Part shown: positions 62,901 to 64,000 of the stretch, in pieces
Layout of the letters: each line of letters starts with the position of its first letter
How positions within the stretch are numbered: the first letter of the stretch is position 1
Assembly (NCBI RefSeq): GCF_021654285.1
Contig: NZ_JAKFZS010000017.1
Span: 62,001 to 126,000, forward strand
DNA from: Pseudoalteromonas luteoviolacea
Lineage (GTDB): Bacteria; Pseudomonadota; Gammaproteobacteria; Enterobacterales; Alteromonadaceae
DNA: 64,000 nucleotides
Direction: 5' to 3'
Translations under genes and position numbers: made by a program
Notes under the pieces: model-generated
The model's input: the letters and a program-made list of their open reading frames with translations, nothing else
What the model was told of the DNA's origin: nothing
The model's database searches: none

Positions 62901-63981
62901 CAAGGCTTGTTTCATCAAAGCGGCCTTGCTTATTGTAAACTCTTAAGCGGTATTTCAAGCTCATGCCCAGCATATTGCCCGGTAATCGCCAGCGGCCGGT
63001 TAATCCTGCATCTAACGCCACCTTCGCCAGTACTTTGTCACTGTGTGGCGCGAGGATCTGCACTTCTGCATAATCAAAAAAGCTCTGATAATTACTGTAA
63101 CCTTTTAAATGCAGCATCAAGGTATTACCAGACTTAGTCAGTGCATGCTGCACGTTCAATTTAGGCAATACATCCAAAGGGTCATATTTAAATTGCAGCT
63201 CAAAACGCTCTAAGTTGATATCAGCACAGCGTTGACTGTCAGCATTATTGGCTGCATCTTCATCCATAAAGGCTTGACCATCTATGGTGATATTCAGCGG
63301 CCCTTGATGAGGTGTACTGTCGCCGCATAATTTATGACGCTGCGGCGGTGCTATCACTTGTGTATCTTTGACCGTGCGCGTTTCTGTGTAAACAGCAATG
63401 ACTTCGACTCGGCGGTTTCTCGCCATACCAGCCAATGTCGTATTACTTGCTACCGGCTCGCGATTAGATCGACCTTCGGTTGTTGTCGTTGAGGGAGCAA
63501 GATTAAGCTGCTGACGGAAGTAATCCGCCACAATATTGGCTCTATGCTCAGACAAGCCCTGATTGGTTTTATAAATCTTACGTGCATTAGCGCTTAGACC
63601 TTGTGAATCTGCGTGGCCGATAAAGTGCAATTTAATATCTTGCTTGCCTTGCAAAAAGCCAATGATGCGGTCCATTTCAAGCTTAGTGGTGCCCGTTAAA
63701 TAATGCTTACCAGACACAAAACGGATCGCAGAGTCTTTCACGAATTGAGCGGACTTATCATCTTTAATCGTTCGCTCTATTTCGACGGTTTTTGCCTTAG
63801 GCTCATCCAATCCACTAAAAACAAAATGCTTTTGCACTATCACCCGTTCAGTATTACCTGCCGCAGACGCCACTTTGCTATCATTAACAGCGTCGATAAA
63901 GGCATAGCTCATTGAGGGTGCAGAAGCATACGCCGCTGCACACAATAACGAAATTTTACTTAGCAAGAATCGATTAGTCAT
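59905..63981 (-). CDS. Large outer-membrane protein with N-terminal OmpA domain and C-terminal beta-barrel
   Basis: This 1358-residue protein has a signal peptide (ending SMSYAF). An OmpA-type peptidoglycan-binding domain lies early, near residues 85-205, with FIGHADSQGLS and ...SEHRANIVADYF, TEGRSNREP, and NRRVEV. A long strand-rich middle follows (about 210-750). The last 550 residues alternate strands with frequent Trp/Tyr and end in Phe (GWFINLVGKF), as in outer-membrane barrels. AGGAGG precedes the ATG. An OmpA domain at the N-terminus with a barrel at the C-terminus is the reverse of the usual OmpA order. The function is unknown; envelope anchoring or secretion of a partner adhesin encoded upstream is possible. 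Confidence 0.8.
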   Translation of the reverse strand: MTNRFLLSKISLLCAAAYASAPSMSYAFIDAVNDSKVASAAGNTERVIVQKHFVFSGLDEPKAKTVEIERTIKDDKSAQFVKDSAIRFVSGKHYLTGTTKLEMDRIIGFLQGKQDIKLHFIGHADSQGLSANARKIYKTNQGLSEHRANIVADYFRQQLNLAPSTTTTEGRSNREPVASNTTLAGMARNRRVEVIAVYTETRTVKDTQVIAPPQRHKLCGDSTPHQGPLNITIDGQAFMDEDAANNADSQRCADINLERFELQFKYDPLDVLPKLNVQHALTKSGNTLMLHLKGYSNYQSFFDYAEVQILAPHSDKVLAKVALDAGLTGRWRLPGNMLGMSLKYRLRVYNKQGRFDETSLAQADFKPRYTVDANKLDGYLMTGYGKSTLAKQNIKISGGALTLYGEQVPSNHRVYFLGRVVAVNRERKFVHQEIVHSGFHRAEVAVLNEQGEGRLIHRDLALPKSDWFYVAMADLTIGQNSHNGPVELLSADHNKDGNVFAEGRLSGYITGKWQDEYKVTARIDTQEQGLNKLLSGLHEKDPRSLFRRLEEEQHPTEYGDDSTVIDDAPTNGKVYLKVEKSQSHVLWGNFNTSFNDTELARVERGLYGLQLQYITDDLTAAGDNQSQAHFYAAEAETLGAYESHRSTGGSLYYLQHQDIVQGSEQIAVEVRDKITGLVLVRRGMVAGQDYDIDALQGRILLNRPLSSFQQDDLLVRTASLDSNPVYLVAQYEYTPGINGLDNLTYGARLSHWLSDTIQVGTTLNHQEQDLFNDQLIALDATYRKSDTAYIKVEVAQTEGIGNTLNSFTGGIEFDQQQSSEMGQAADGHRIEAAFEFSDLGLDEQGHGQFYWQQLESGFNSTGQISQVDSHAVGTFWQWQIEADHDIQLKVDEQKAEQQQRRQAAELGYVYQLNDDWKISSAVRQDNKENLAEQTEQTQTPQLDDGERVDAIVQLDYDGSEKWQPYVYIQGTLAREQSRLANNRVGVGTEVQVTDTLAVNSEVSHGNLGEAGKLGVDWQYKAGSNAYVEYRVDPDGGELFSTGKQKNWVTGSRHRFNSSTSVYAEQIWQQDSRQTGLTHAYGIEHDFLVGWQAGLGFEQGELESDNDLIDRDVTTLSLGYQTDKWQWRSALEYREDSNSTETRTSWLARQNIHAKLTDDWRAQLRIDWAQSDSSLSDSAPAGALNSDYTEAQFGVAYRPIEASPWSGMASFTYLEDLAPASQLSGIGLDNTPQQRSRVWALDVNYQLTPRWRIGTKLAQRQGELRMGRDTGQWFDSEASLGVLRADYHLMHQWDATLEWRALSVDLAEDRRSGALFALHRHVGEHMKIGVGYNFTDFSDDLTDLDYDSKGWFINLVGKF

Positions 63982-64000
63982 CGCTTCCTCCTAACTGCTG

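Overview
The window looks like the chromosome of a marine gammaproteobacterium of the Alteromonadales, most likely Pseudoalteromonas or a close relative. This rests on AT-rich DNA, typical gammaproteobacterial neighbourhoods (rpmB-rpmG near radC and coaBC, then slmA; rnr-rlmB; pspA-pspC; mutM), a Mn-dependent pyrophosphatase, and many secreted peptidases and hydrolases. No 16S or other decisive marker is present, so the genus is an inference.

Positions 1-15908 read as accessory DNA. The right boundary is sharp. The comM gene (minus strand) is cut after about 300 codons at the terminal TGT of a sequence carrying three TnsB-like repeats, which is the architecture of a Tn7-like transposon end. 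Everything left of it is therefore read as cargo; the transposase end and the rest of comM lie outside the window. The cargo holds a hybrid histidine kinase, a small ion channel, a three-gene run (secreted EEP-fold hydrolase, NdpA/NA37-like protein, membrane protein) with a decayed second copy of its last gene 5 kb away, and a winged-helix-like protein. Next comes a gene-free 870-bp stretch with two candidate structured RNAs and two operator-like palindromes. It is followed by a secreted trypsin-like protease, a phage-type ParB-like protein, an LRAT-type gene with an in-frame TGA, and two integron-type attC sites bounding small gene cassettes without an integrase.

Positions 15909-33200 hold a glycine-transporter/TRIC-like membrane protein and a divergent cluster of two RimK-like ATP-grasp ligases, an M14 carboxypeptidase and an M20 peptidase. 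This cluster probably makes and trims a peptide-like molecule. Then come mutM, ppaC, a tandem duplication of a small secreted protein gene together with the upstream terminator, and a two-domain hydrolase lipoprotein divergent from a CadC-like membrane regulator.

Positions 33200-64000 are mostly core genome: rpmG, rpmB, radC, coaBC, slmA, an S9 peptidase, a YgiQ radical SAM protein, an EAL response regulator, envelope proteins (TIGR04219-type barrel, DUF2333, PCuAC copper chaperone), the psp genes, dusA, galE, prkB-like, yjjX, yjjG-like, rlmB, rnr and a 1358-residue OmpA-domain outer-membrane protein. Between dusA and galE, a 45-codon double-glycine leader peptide gene sits directly before a small multi-pass membrane protein and resembles a bacteriocin-immunity pair.
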